Assembly (NCBI GenBank): GCA_964521625.1
Contig: CAZFSM010000001.1
Location: 186,001 to 250,000 of the forward strand
Direction of reading: 5' to 3'
DNA: 64,000 bases
DNA from: UBA1444 sp964521625
GTDB taxonomy: Bacteria; Bacillota; Negativicutes; UBA1444
In this document: positions 16,955 through 26,000 of the stretch, one piece after another
Position numbering within the stretch: the first letter of the stretch is position 1
Layout: each line of letters opens with the position of its first letter
Notes under the pieces: model-generated
What the model was told of the DNA's origin: nothing
Seen by the model: only the letters and a program-made list of their open reading frames with translations
Database searches by the model: none
Made by a program: the position numbers and the translations under genes

Positions 16955-17348
16955 GCTGTTTCCTTTGACAAGCCAGCGGGACAACGCAAGTGCCGCTGGC
17001 TTTGCAGACAACGACAGGCTGCGCCAGTACATCGGCGGCGGAATCCTGGTTGGCAACCGCAACGGAAGCAATCACCTTTCTGGCCTCAAACTCCATTTTG
17101 CGTGAAGTTTTGCCGGCAGATACGATGCGACCAACCGCTTCAATGTAATCACCGGCGAAAACCGGGGCGAGGAACTCTACTTTGTCATAGGCGACAAACA
17201 GGCCTTCATCACCGTCATAACGAATCAATAGTTCTGTGGCGACATCGCCGAACAGATTCATCATTTTCGCGCCATCCACCAACCCGCCGCCATAATGGGC
17301 GTCATGGGCGCTGATTCGCAGCCGGATCAAACTCTCGATTTTTTCCAC
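16947..17348 (-). CDS. kal: 3-aminobutyryl-CoA ammonia lyase
   Basis: A 133-residue hotdog-fold protein (MEKIESLIRLRISAHDAHYG, then GGLVDGAKMMNLFGD) that removes ammonia from 3-aminobutyryl-CoA to give crotonyl-CoA. Size and position directly between kamE and kce match the lysine fermentation operons of clostridia and Fusobacterium. Its start abuts the kamE stop, which indicates translational coupling. Confidence 0.9.
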   Translation of the reverse strand: MEKIESLIRLRISAHDAHYGGGLVDGAKMMNLFGDVATELLIRYDGDEGLFVAYDKVEFLAPVFAGDYIEAVGRIVSAGKTSRKMEFEARKVIASVAVANQDSAADVLAQPVVVCKASGTCVVPLACQRKQHE

Positions 17349-18113
17349 TTACCGCATCTCCCTTCGTTTCATTTCCTGCACGACAAACGAGGCAACATCT
17401 TCAGCATAGGTATTGGGGCCAAAACCGGCGTCATAGCCAAGTTCCTTGGCCAGTTCATGCGAAATGCGGGGACCGCCGACCACCAGCACCAGCTTGTCCC
17501 GGACACCTTCCGCCTCCAGTATGTCCACCAACCGGGTCAGGTTGGCCAGGTGTACATTTTTTTGCGTGACAATCTGCGATACCAGCAGTGCATCTGCCTT
17601 CATTTCCAGTGCTTTGGCGACAAAATCGTCCGAACTGACCTGCGCGCCCAGGTTGATTGCCTGCACCTCATGGTAACTTTCCAGACCCTTGTGGCCATTG
17701 AACCCTTTCATGTTCATAATCGCGTCGATGCCGACCGTATGAGCGTCGGTTTCGATACAGGCGCCGAGAAAAACCAGCTTGCGGCCGAAGTGTTCCTGAA
17801 TATAACGATCGATGGCTTCTTTCTTCATGGTTTCAAATTCGGCCTTGGTTACCGTCAGCCGGGATACGTCTATGCCGGTTGCCAGTTTTCCGTACAGGAC
17901 AAAGAACGAAAAGCCCTGGCCCAGATCGCGGCTGCAAGTGACGGAAACTTCGCCGAGCCCCATGCTTTCACCGATGGCGCGGGCTGCTTCACAAGCCAGT
18001 TCGTTATGCGGCAGCGGCAGGGTGAAGGAAAACTGCACAACGCCGTCATTGAGGGTGTCGCCGTAAGGTTTGACCAGACAGGCGCTGTCAGTTGCTGCTT
18101 GTTGCACTGTCAT
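17349..18113 (-). CDS. kamE: Beta-lysine 5,6-aminomutase beta subunit
   Basis: The product is the small subunit of the adenosylcobalamin- and PLP-dependent aminomutase that moves the terminal amino group of beta-lysine to give 3,5-diaminohexanoate. The B12-binding motif DxHxxG is seen as ETDAHTVGID near residue 133, followed by MNMKGFNGHKGLE, whose lysine is probably the PLP anchor, and a Rossmann B12 domain ending in VLVVGGPRI. The ATG at 18113 is preferred because GGAGG lies 8 nt upstream; a GTG at 18122 overlaps that site. It overlaps kamD by 26 nt. Confidence 0.95.
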   Translation of the reverse strand: MTVQQAATDSACLVKPYGDTLNDGVVQFSFTLPLPHNELACEAARAIGESMGLGEVSVTCSRDLGQGFSFFVLYGKLATGIDVSRLTVTKAEFETMKKEAIDRYIQEHFGRKLVFLGACIETDAHTVGIDAIMNMKGFNGHKGLESYHEVQAINLGAQVSSDDFVAKALEMKADALLVSQIVTQKNVHLANLTRLVDILEAEGVRDKLVLVVGGPRISHELAKELGYDAGFGPNTYAEDVASFVVQEMKRREMR

Positions 18114-19662
18114 TGCTTGCACCTCCCAGCATCAAATCGATAAATGGATTGAAATAATCGGCGCTTTTGGCAATGACACCGGTTGTTCCTTTGCCGCCAT
18201 CCGGTTGGCGGGAGATGTCGGCGAACATTTTGCGGTTGATCGCCTCCATCAGGCCGATTTGTTCAATTTCAGCCAGCATCTGGGCGGCTTGCGCCAGGAC
18301 TTCGCTGGCCCGGGCCTGAATCCGTCCGGTTGGTTTGAATTCGATTTCGTCAGCCAGATGTCGCATGGTGTTGAACACGTATTGGGCATTTTCCACCGCC
18401 AGATAGCGGTCCTGCAGCAAGGGGGTGTGGATCGCTTCTGTCAGCATGCCCAGCAGGTGGATGGTTTGTCCGGTCATCACCGAAGCCACATTGAACAGCG
18501 CATCCTGCACCTGGCCTTTGAAAATATTGCCGGTCATGTATTTGGTCGGCGGCATATACTTTAGCGGCGCATGCGGGAAAACCTGCCGGATCAGCTGGGC
18601 ATGGGCGATCTCCCAGAGAAAGCCGTCTTCGCTGTCGGGATTGATTTCAAACGCATGACCCAGACCGATTTGTTCGTTCTTCAGGCCTGACATTAAGGCG
18701 AACTGTTCGTTGATGAACTGGGACGCCAGCACAGTATGGGCTTGATCATAAGCATCGGCTGTCGTCAGGTAGTTATCTTCGCCGGTATTGATGATAATTC
18801 CGGCGTAGGCGTTGACCATCCGTGAAAAAAACTGATCAAGGAAGGTGCGCCGCATGTTGATGTCGCGGAAGATGATCCCGTACATGGAGTCGTTGAGCAT
18901 CATGTCCAGGCGTTCCAGAGCGCCCATGACGGCGATTTCCGGCATGCATAGGCCGGAGCAGTAGTTGGTGAGGTAAATGTAGCGACCGACTGCTTCGCCA
19001 GCTTCATCGAGCGCCTGGCGCATCAGGCGAAAATTTTCCTGGGTGGCGTAGGTGCCGCCGAAGCCTTCGGTGGTAGCACCATAAGGGACATAGTCAAGCA
19101 GGCTTTGCCCGGTGGTCCGGATTACGGCAATGATGTCTGCGCCCTGGTGAGCGGCGGCGGTTGCCTGTTTGATGTCTTCATAAATGTTGCCTGTGGCGAC
19201 AATCAGATACAGATAGGGAGTAGACCCCTTGCCCAACCGCTGAACCAGCTGTTCACGCTGTTGACGGTTCGCGGCGATTTTACGGCAAGTCTCGCCGGCC
19301 AGTTGCAGGGTCTTGGTTTTGATTTTGTCATTGTGGCTGTCGGTTTTCGTCAGGGTCATTGTGCCACAGGCAACTGCCGTCGCGACTTCCTGAGCGGTCA
19401 GCCCCTGCTGATCCATTGCGGCAACGACCGGCATCAGTGCACCCTGCGCCAACAGGTTCTGCTCGGCCAGGTGTTCGACGACGATGTTGACCAGTGGCAC
19501 TCCCTCGTTATTGACACCGTCAATGCCGAGCAGTCGCAAACTGGCCCGCTCAATAGTGGAGGTCGTAAGTCCGTTGACTGCCTGTTTTACCTGGCAGGCA
19601 ATGATTTTGGCCGACTCTCGGGCCTTGGCAACCAACGCATCATCGATTATTAGGTGTGACAT
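18088..19662 (-). CDS. kamD: Beta-lysine 5,6-aminomutase alpha subunit
   Basis: The 524-residue catalytic TIM-barrel subunit of lysine 5,6-aminomutase. Recognisable segments are TLTKTDSHNDKIKTKTLQLA near residue 105, VIRTTGQSLLDYVPYGATTE near residue 180 and NYCSGLCMPEIAVMGA near residue 248. The start is the ATG at 19662, which shares its A with the kamB stop (TGATG) and has GGAG 8 nt upstream. The overlaps on both sides show that kamB, kamD and kamE are translated as a unit. Confidence 0.95.
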   Translation of the reverse strand: MSHLIIDDALVAKARESAKIIACQVKQAVNGLTTSTIERASLRLLGIDGVNNEGVPLVNIVVEHLAEQNLLAQGALMPVVAAMDQQGLTAQEVATAVACGTMTLTKTDSHNDKIKTKTLQLAGETCRKIAANRQQREQLVQRLGKGSTPYLYLIVATGNIYEDIKQATAAAHQGADIIAVIRTTGQSLLDYVPYGATTEGFGGTYATQENFRLMRQALDEAGEAVGRYIYLTNYCSGLCMPEIAVMGALERLDMMLNDSMYGIIFRDINMRRTFLDQFFSRMVNAYAGIIINTGEDNYLTTADAYDQAHTVLASQFINEQFALMSGLKNEQIGLGHAFEINPDSEDGFLWEIAHAQLIRQVFPHAPLKYMPPTKYMTGNIFKGQVQDALFNVASVMTGQTIHLLGMLTEAIHTPLLQDRYLAVENAQYVFNTMRHLADEIEFKPTGRIQARASEVLAQAAQMLAEIEQIGLMEAINRKMFADISRQPDGGKGTTGVIAKSADYFNPFIDLMLGGASNDSATSSN

Positions 19663-20753
19663 CACTTCATCTCCATGTTTTGTTCATTGCGACCGAGTGT
19701 GCTGAAGGATTGAACCAGATCAAAGACTGGATATGGTGTCAAACCGGCGGCAATTCGGGTAAAGAATTCGGATGCGTCCAGCGGGGCGCCAGTCGGCGAA
19801 ACCGGATTCACGGTGACCGCCAACAGGCGAATCGGCTCCACTACACGGATGCTGCCACCGGCAGCGGCAAACCGCCGCCAAAGTTCCGCCGCACAGAATA
19901 GGGCTGCGCCGTTCTTCAGCACCAGTTGAAGTTTGCCGCGTCGTTGGCTGGCTAGCAGGCAGTCCAGAATCGTGTCGCCGACAGCGCCGGATAAAACCAC
20001 AGATTCGGTCCGGTTGGTGATGGCTTGTTTCAGCAGTTCACCGGCCAGCAGCGAGTGCGGCGTGTTCAGGGTGCTGATTTGCAGTTCTTCGTCCAGCAAC
20101 GCCAACTGATTTGCGGCCGTAATCTGCCGGCAAACCGCCAGCAGTGGCGGGGATACTTGCGGCAGCGTCAGACGGTTGATCCGGTCCAGTGTCTTGGCCA
20201 GAACCAGGTCGACACTCTGCCCCAACGCCGCGCCGGTCGACAAAATAATCGCTTGCGCCAGACCGGGAACGGCAGGACTGACGCGGTCGAGGGCTCCGTC
20301 AATCAACGTCAGCTGCGCGCCATGCTGGACAAATATTTTCTGCAGAGCCTGATGCTGACTGATAAGGGTCGGTCCGGCCAGTTCGACCAGTCCGGCCGCA
20401 GTGGTTCGAACAACCACGATTTCTCCCATCGCGCTGGCGAAGCCGGTGTGTTGCAGAACCTCCACTGTGGCTTCATAGCGTTTCAACGTATCGGTCGCGG
20501 TTGCCAACAAAGAGCCGGTTGGCGCGAGAATACGCGGTTTTGGCGTGTGAAAAACTTCGTCGCGTTTTTCCCCGTCGCGACCGATGGAAGTCAGACCTAG
20601 CCGCAGCGACCGGGCCGCCGCCAGTTCGACCAGATGATTGAACGCAACCGTCTTGCCGACATTTTTGGCCAGCCCAACGAAGGACACGCTGGTTGTTCCG
20701 CTGTGCTGCACCAGCGACAGGAGATCGCTGGATTGTTCGATTCGGTCAGGCAT
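19662..20753 (-). CDS. kamB: Lysine 5,6-aminomutase reactivase subunit KamB (P-loop protein)
   Basis: A protein of about 363 residues with an N-terminal P-loop SVSFVGLAKNVGKT near residue 25. This and its position between kdd and kamD match KamB of lysine-fermenting operons, thought to help a MutS-like KamC ATPase reactivate the cobalamin enzyme. The ATG at 20753 is chosen because it overlaps the last two codons of kdd, as elsewhere in this operon; a start at 20837 would embed 28 residues deep in kdd. No kamC is present in the window. The reactivase role is from family annotation, not from the sequence alone. Confidence 0.8.
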   Translation of the reverse strand: MPDRIEQSSDLLSLVQHSGTTSVSFVGLAKNVGKTVAFNHLVELAAARSLRLGLTSIGRDGEKRDEVFHTPKPRILAPTGSLLATATDTLKRYEATVEVLQHTGFASAMGEIVVVRTTAAGLVELAGPTLISQHQALQKIFVQHGAQLTLIDGALDRVSPAVPGLAQAIILSTGAALGQSVDLVLAKTLDRINRLTLPQVSPPLLAVCRQITAANQLALLDEELQISTLNTPHSLLAGELLKQAITNRTESVVLSGAVGDTILDCLLASQRRGKLQLVLKNGAALFCAAELWRRFAAAGGSIRVVEPIRLLAVTVNPVSPTGAPLDASEFFTRIAAGLTPYPVFDLVQSFSTLGRNEQNMEMK

Positions 20754-21780
20754 AAATGGTTTCAAACAGCTGTCGCAGTTGGGGGCTTTCCCGCAGCAGA
20801 TGCAGCGAGATCTCAGCGTGGCGATAAGTATAGCCATTGCCGATGATCATGTTCACGTCCTTGCCTACCCCTTCGGCGCCGAGCGCGGCTGCGGTGAAGC
20901 TGGTCGCCATCGAGAAGAAATAGACGGTGCCATAGTCACGGGTAGCCAGCACCGAAGCCATTTCCGTGCCGGGAATATTTACGCAATTGATGGTGACATC
21001 GGCGAGTCTTCCGTTGGTGACGGCGGACACAGCTTCCATCACGGCCACGGCGTTGGTCGCGTCCACTTCCAGCACATGATTGGCCCAGCCCAGGTCACGT
21101 ATGCGTTGGCAGCTTTTGGCGCCGGAACCGATGCCGATGATCGTGCCTGTGACACCAGCCCTTTTTCTGGCTTCATACAGACATAAGGTGCCTGATTTGC
21201 CGCCGCCGCCAATAATCACGACCGTGTCGCCCGGCTTGACCAGACGGGCGGTTTGCGCCGGTGCACCGGCCACGTCAAGAATGGCCAGCGCCAATGCATC
21301 CGGCATGTCATCCGGCAGTTTGGCGTAAATGCCAGATTCGAATAAAACCGCCTGGCCTTCGATTTCCACTTGATCGCGGTCGATATGCACCGCTTTGATT
21401 TTGTTGATGACCAGCGGAGTCAGCGACAGCGAGACGAGGGTGGCAATCCGGTCGCCGACCTTGAGGTCCCGGTCTTGCAAGTCAGCGCCGATTGCACTGA
21501 CCCGGCCCAACAGCATGCCGCCGGAGCCAGTCACGGGGTTGTGGTGCTTACCACGCTTTGCCACGATGTCTAACATGGTTGCCTTGATTTTTTCGACATC
21601 CAGTTTGGCGGCTTTCTTGATCTGGGTAAAACTGGCGGCATCGATGTTTAGAATATCGACATCAATTAAAATCTCATTGTCGCAGATTTCCATGCTGTTG
21701 CTGATTTTCCAGGCTGCCTGCGGCAATGTTCCCGCCGGCTCCAGAACACGGTGAATTCCATAGGGAGATCCTTTCATCAT
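20746..21780 (-). CDS. kdd: L-erythro-3,5-diaminohexanoate dehydrogenase
   Basis: A protein of about 344 residues beginning MMKGSPYGIHRVLEP, typical of Kdd. It is a zinc-free MDR-like fold with an NAD-binding segment VVIIGGGGKSGTLCLYEARK near residue 165. It oxidatively deaminates 3,5-diaminohexanoate to 3-keto-5-aminohexanoate, the substrate of Kce. The ATG at 21780 is preferred, 6 nt after AAGGAG; the earlier TTG overlaps the ribosome site. It lies between kamA and kamB. Confidence 0.93.
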   Translation of the reverse strand: MMKGSPYGIHRVLEPAGTLPQAAWKISNSMEICDNEILIDVDILNIDAASFTQIKKAAKLDVEKIKATMLDIVAKRGKHHNPVTGSGGMLLGRVSAIGADLQDRDLKVGDRIATLVSLSLTPLVINKIKAVHIDRDQVEIEGQAVLFESGIYAKLPDDMPDALALAILDVAGAPAQTARLVKPGDTVVIIGGGGKSGTLCLYEARKRAGVTGTIIGIGSGAKSCQRIRDLGWANHVLEVDATNAVAVMEAVSAVTNGRLADVTINCVNIPGTEMASVLATRDYGTVYFFSMATSFTAAALGAEGVGKDVNMIIGNGYTYRHAEISLHLLRESPQLRQLFETIYA

Positions 21781-21795
21781 AGCCAACTCCTTCGT

Positions 21796-22995
21796 CTATT
21801 TTCCGTTGATGCATTTCTCCGTACTGATTCCCAGATGGGCCTTGCCGCAAAGTTTACAGGGTTCGTCCGGGTCGGTGTAATGCTTGGGCGGCTGGGCATA
21901 GGCGAAAATATTGCCCTGATAGTTGCGCAAAATTGCCTGACTGTCTGACTGGGAGATCAGGTATTGCGGCATGACCGGAATTTTACCGCCGCCACCCGGC
22001 GCATCGACGACGTAAGTCGGTACTGCCATGCCAGTGGTATGTCCGCGCAGCGATTCGATGATTTCCATGCCGGTAGCCACCGACGTGCGGAAATGCTCGA
22101 TGCCTTCCGACAAATCGCACTGATATAAATAGTACGGGCGCACCCGGATTTTTAACAATTTCTGGAACAGATCCTTTAAGACATTGGGGCAGTCGTTGAT
22201 CCCGGCGAGCAGCACACTCTGGTTTCCCAGCGGGAACCCGGCATCCGCCAGACGTTCACAGGCTGCTTTGGCTGCAGCGGTGAGTTCTTTGGGATGGTTG
22301 AAGTGGACGTTGACAAAAATCGGGTTGTATTTTTTCAGCATGGTGCACAATTCCGGCGTGATTCGCTGCGGCAAAACGACAGGCGTCCGTGTGCCCAACC
22401 GAATAATTTCGACATGAGGGATCGCGCGCAATTTTTTCAATACGCTTTCCAGCAGTTCATCCGAAATCAATAGCGCGTCGCCGCCCGACAACACCACGTC
22501 CCGCACTGCCGGAGTTTTGCGGATGTACTCAATGCAGGCGTCGATCTGTTTGATCGTTCTGGCCTTGTCAGTCGCGCCGGCCAGCCGGCGGCGGGTGCAA
22601 AAACGGCAATACATCGAGCACTGATCCGTCAGGAGCAGCAAAACCCGGTCCGGATAGCGGTGCGTCAAGCCAGGGGTTGGCGAGTCAACTTCTTCATGCA
22701 GCGGGTCAGCCATGTCGGATTTGGCCCGGTGCAGTTCTTTCGCGGTCGGTACGGCCTGGCTGCGGATGGGGCAGTTTTTGTCGTTCGGATCCATCAGCGA
22801 CGCATAATGCGGGGTTATGGCCATGCGCAGAGTTTGCAGACACTGCCCGACGCCTTCCTCTTCTTCCGGCGACAGGTCAATGACTTGTTTCAACTGGTCT
22901 TTGTTGACAATCCGGTTGCGGACCTGCCATTGCCAACTGTTCCAGTCGGTATCGGACACATCTTTCCATAAAGGGATATCTTTAAAATTGCGCAT
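21796..22995 (-). CDS. kamA: Lysine 2,3-aminomutase
   Basis: A 399-residue radical SAM and PLP enzyme that converts L-lysine to L-beta-lysine, the first step of the pathway. The cluster motif CSMYCRFC has cysteines at about 126, 130 and 133, in line with characterised KamA, and DAPGGGGKIPV near residue 330 holds the PLP lysine. The C-terminal cysteine-rich tail (CKLCGKAHLG) is of the clostridial type, which separates it from the shorter EpmB and AblA-like proteins. The ATG at 22995 has GGAGATGG upstream. First gene of the operon. Confidence 0.96.
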   Translation of the reverse strand: MRNFKDIPLWKDVSDTDWNSWQWQVRNRIVNKDQLKQVIDLSPEEEEGVGQCLQTLRMAITPHYASLMDPNDKNCPIRSQAVPTAKELHRAKSDMADPLHEEVDSPTPGLTHRYPDRVLLLLTDQCSMYCRFCTRRRLAGATDKARTIKQIDACIEYIRKTPAVRDVVLSGGDALLISDELLESVLKKLRAIPHVEIIRLGTRTPVVLPQRITPELCTMLKKYNPIFVNVHFNHPKELTAAAKAACERLADAGFPLGNQSVLLAGINDCPNVLKDLFQKLLKIRVRPYYLYQCDLSEGIEHFRTSVATGMEIIESLRGHTTGMAVPTYVVDAPGGGGKIPVMPQYLISQSDSQAILRNYQGNIFAYAQPPKHYTDPDEPCKLCGKAHLGISTEKCINGK

Positions 22996-23091
22996 CGTGC
23001 CATCTCCTTCATCTCGATTGTACATTTTGTTTACTGAGGTATTTCTATGCTATAGAGGATCAAGATGAATTATATAGATTTAATCAGTTTA

Positions 23092-23211
23092 TTTCATCGT
23101 ACCGGGGCGATGAAACGGGGTATGGATTTTTGTACATCATGTACATCATGTATATGTTCCACTAATGTTGTTATTATAACGTCATTAAAATTTATGCAGA
23201 AATAACAACAT
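23092..23211. promoter_or_regulatory. Cluster of inverted and direct repeats between kamA and rpiR
   Basis: The 301-bp divergent gap holds three symmetric elements. TTTCATCG and CGATGAAA flank 8 bp (23092-23115). TGTACATCA occurs twice in tandem with a third partial copy (23131-23156), making the palindrome TGTACAT-C-ATGTACA. ATGTTGTTATT and AATAACAACAT flank 25 bp (23165-23211). These are likely operators for RpiR, PucR or both. A weak promoter for rpiR (CTGACA 23227-23232, TAATAA 23250-23255, spacer 17) lies downstream. Confidence 0.5.
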
Positions 23212-23296
23212 AATCTATCTGTTATTCTGACAATCCCAATGATATACTCTAATAAATGGCATATAAACTGGAGTAAAACGAAGCGAGGTGCTGGGT

Positions 23297-24187
23297 TTGC
23301 CTGAAAAAACCGGTCAGATAAATAGCAAAGCTGATTTTTTCCAGTTGGTCCAATCCCTGCAAGAACAGTTTACCGGGGTTCATCGCAAGCTTGCCGGGTA
23401 TGTAATGAATCATTTTATTGATGTTGCATTTATGACGGCTCAACAATGGGCAGCAGAAGTCGGGACTTCAGAAGTTTCGGTTATTCGCTTTGTCCGCTTT
23501 CTTGGGTACAAAGGCTACCCGGATTTTGCTGAAAATATTAAAAACCTTGTCCGCAATGAAATGACAATGACGAAGTATGTGGAGGTGTCAGCCAAAACAC
23601 GGCGCAAAGGGACTGACATCCTGATGGATATTATCAAAAAAGAAGAACGGAACTTTAACGAGCTGGTCGCCAAATATTCACCGAAGACGATGGCGGAAGT
23701 GATTGAATTACTGGGCAAGACCAAACGGGTCGTAGTTCTGGGCCTGCGTTCTTCGTCGGCGCTGGCGGATTACTGCAGCTATATGTTGATTCGGGCGCTG
23801 GCAAAGGAAGTGCTGACGATCAATGCGGGAGGGGTCCACACGTATGACTCCTTTCTGCCATGGGAAGGCAAGAATGTAATGGTCATTGCGATCGGCTATC
23901 CCCGCTATCCGGCCCGGACCATGGAAATACTGACGCATACCAAGGCGCTGGGTTGGCCGATTGTTTGCATTACCAATGATGAACTCTCACCCTTCGTGCC
24001 GCTGGCCGATTATGCAATCTACGCTCCTTCACATTCGGTCGCTTTTACCGATTCCATGGGCGCCGCAGTCGTGATCATCAATACGCTGGTGATGGAGTAC
24101 ATCACCAAATTTCATGATCAATCGATTGATAAAATTAAACGATTTGAAGAACTGGCGAAAGAACAGCAGTACTATTGGAAAGAGTAA
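23297..24187 (+). CDS. MurR/RpiR family transcriptional regulator
   Basis: A protein of about 296 residues with an N-terminal HTH_6 domain (WAAEVGTSEVSVIRFVRFLG near residue 50) and a C-terminal SIS sugar/phosphate-binding domain (VVVLGLRSSSALADYCSYML near residue 145). A TTG at 23297, 8 nt after GCGAGG, is preferred over a GTG at 23288 that overlaps it. Divergent transcription from kamA suggests that it regulates lysine fermentation. RpiR proteins usually sense sugar phosphates, so the ligand here is an open question. Confidence 0.85.
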   Translation: MPEKTGQINSKADFFQLVQSLQEQFTGVHRKLAGYVMNHFIDVAFMTAQQWAAEVGTSEVSVIRFVRFLGYKGYPDFAENIKNLVRNEMTMTKYVEVSAKTRRKGTDILMDIIKKEERNFNELVAKYSPKTMAEVIELLGKTKRVVVLGLRSSSALADYCSYMLIRALAKEVLTINAGGVHTYDSFLPWEGKNVMVIAIGYPRYPARTMEILTHTKALGWPIVCITNDELSPFVPLADYAIYAPSHSVAFTDSMGAAVVIINTLVMEYITKFHDQSIDKIKRFEELAKEQQYYWKE

Positions 24188-24224
24188 AACGCTTGCTGGC
24201 TAATGAACAAGTAGGCGGTGTGTG

Positions 24225-25889
24225 ATGGGACTGACAGTCAACGATGCTCTGGCAATCGAGGCAATGAAGCAAGCGAAGCTGTTGGCCGGCAAAAACGGTC
24301 TGGACAGGGAGATCGTCTGGGTAACGGTCATTGAAGTGTTGGACGAAATTCATTTGTTGCAAAAAGGCGAATTGCTTATCACTACGGCTTTTGGCCTAGC
24401 CGATATTCCCCGTTTGATTGACGAACTGATTCCTCGTTTGGCGCAGAAAAACTTGGCGGGACTGGCCATACAGACCGGTTACTATCTGGATGAAATTCCC
24501 GATTCGATCATTCAGCAGTGTGAACAGTATGATTTTCCGCTGATTGAGTTGCCCAAACAGTTGAAATTTTCGGAACTGACCATGGCGATTACCAAGCGGA
24601 TTATCAACAGGCAAATGGAAATGCTGGAATATGCCCGGCAAATTCATGATCGGTTAACTCAGGTGATTCTGCAAAACAAAGGGTTGCCTCAGATTGCGAT
24701 TGTTTTGGCGGAGCTGCTGGATGCGCCGGTGCGAATCATGGACGCGCATTATAATTTGCTGGCATCGGCCCGGCTGGCGGAATCCGCCGACAGTCTGCAA
24801 CCGGAAATTATGCAGACCGAATATCTGGCGCTACGAAAACGCCAGTTGCTTTGTCCGGAACAAAATTTGATCGCCATTGGATCAGCAGCGGCGCCGGAGA
24901 GCCCTGACCAAGTGCTCTACCCACTCGTTGTAGGACAGGAAGTGTTCGGTTACCTGTCTGTTCTGACGAGCAAACCAACACTGGCGGAGATGGATAAGAC
25001 CGCGATTGCTTCGGCGGCAACGATCAGCACGCTGGAGATATTAAAGGAAAAAGCGGTATGGGAAACCGAGGAGCGGGTTAAGGGCGATTTCATTGACGAT
25101 CTGTTGGAAAATGCGATTATTACAGATACTGTTTTGCGGCGTCGGGCGAATTATCTTGGCTTCAATTTGGAGAAGAAATTTGCCATCCTGATCCTGCAGT
25201 TTAGTAACCTGAACACCAGCCCAAGCATCAGTGAGGCGCATTTTCAGGAAACGAAACAACGCATGTTCGCCCTGGTTCGGTTTTCTTTGCACACTTACCA
25301 GAAGCAGGCTCTGCTGAAGTATAAAAATAACAAACTGACTATCTTGCTCCAGGTCGACAGGGATGCTGCGCCGGATGGCGGCAAGGAAGAATTGACGCAA
25401 ATCGCCACGGCGCTGCGCAAAATTATTGCTGCGGAAACTGCAATAAACACCGCGATTGGTGTTGGCCGAACCTATAAGCAATTGGCGGATATGGCGAAAA
25501 GCTTCCGGGAGGCGGAACAGGTCCTGGCGATTGGCGATCGGTTGCGCAGCAAAGATTTTGTTTTGTTTTACGAAGATCTAGGCCCTTACATCTTATTCAC
25601 CGGTGCAGCCAATGAGTCAGAGTTGCTCACATTTTACACGAATACGGTTTCAACAGTTATTGCTTATGATATCCAGCATAATAGTGAATTGATCCCGACA
25701 CTCGAAGCGTTCATTCGCTGCAACACCGGATTAAAAGAAACAGCAGCCGAATTGTTCATACACCGGCACACGTTGAAGTACCGACTAGGCCGGATTCGGG
25801 AGATTTCCGGTCTGGACCCGGAGAACAGCCAGGATCAGTTCCAATTGCAACTGGGACTGATCGTGGCCCGATTATTAGCGAAATTCTAG
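24225..25889 (+). CDS. PucR family transcriptional regulator
   Basis: A protein of about 554 residues with the N-terminal PucR domain (MGLTVNDALAIEAMKQAKLL; KGELLITTAFGLA near residue 48), a central GGDEF-like/CdaR segment and the C-terminal HTH_30 motif FIRCNTGLKETAAELFIHRH, then TLKYRL, near residue 500. PucR-type activators often control purine, amino acid or aldehyde catabolism. It lies 37 nt after rpiR, so the two are probably cotranscribed and both may control the divergent kam operon. Confidence 0.88.
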   Translation: MGLTVNDALAIEAMKQAKLLAGKNGLDREIVWVTVIEVLDEIHLLQKGELLITTAFGLADIPRLIDELIPRLAQKNLAGLAIQTGYYLDEIPDSIIQQCEQYDFPLIELPKQLKFSELTMAITKRIINRQMEMLEYARQIHDRLTQVILQNKGLPQIAIVLAELLDAPVRIMDAHYNLLASARLAESADSLQPEIMQTEYLALRKRQLLCPEQNLIAIGSAAAPESPDQVLYPLVVGQEVFGYLSVLTSKPTLAEMDKTAIASAATISTLEILKEKAVWETEERVKGDFIDDLLENAIITDTVLRRRANYLGFNLEKKFAILILQFSNLNTSPSISEAHFQETKQRMFALVRFSLHTYQKQALLKYKNNKLTILLQVDRDAAPDGGKEELTQIATALRKIIAAETAINTAIGVGRTYKQLADMAKSFREAEQVLAIGDRLRSKDFVLFYEDLGPYILFTGAANESELLTFYTNTVSTVIAYDIQHNSELIPTLEAFIRCNTGLKETAAELFIHRHTLKYRLGRIREISGLDPENSQDQFQLQLGLIVARLLAKF

Positions 25890-25924
25890 CCTCGTTGTGC
25901 AGGAACGAACCGCGGTCAAAGAAA

Positions 25925-25964
25925 GCAAGGGGCTATCTCAATTGTTTTTGAGATAGCCCCTTGC
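25925..25964. terminator. Strong bidirectional terminator
   Basis: A 17-bp perfect stem (25925-25941 with 25948-25964) with a 6-nt loop separates the converging pucR and CoA-transferase genes. A T-rich tract follows shortly on the plus side. Confidence 0.88.
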
Positions 25965-26000
25965 AACAAGTCTTCGTTTTTTTTTGCTGTTGATGCTGGA

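Noticed and set aside
16955..17071. 39-residue N-terminal extension of Kce
   Set aside because: It lies wholly inside kal in another frame and has no BKACE similarity. MNKLIITAA is the conserved family start.
23131..23156. Tandem TGTACATCA repeats as a CRISPR or transposon end
   Set aside because: There are only two and a half 9-bp units with no spacers and no cas genes. An operator cluster before kamA is more likely.
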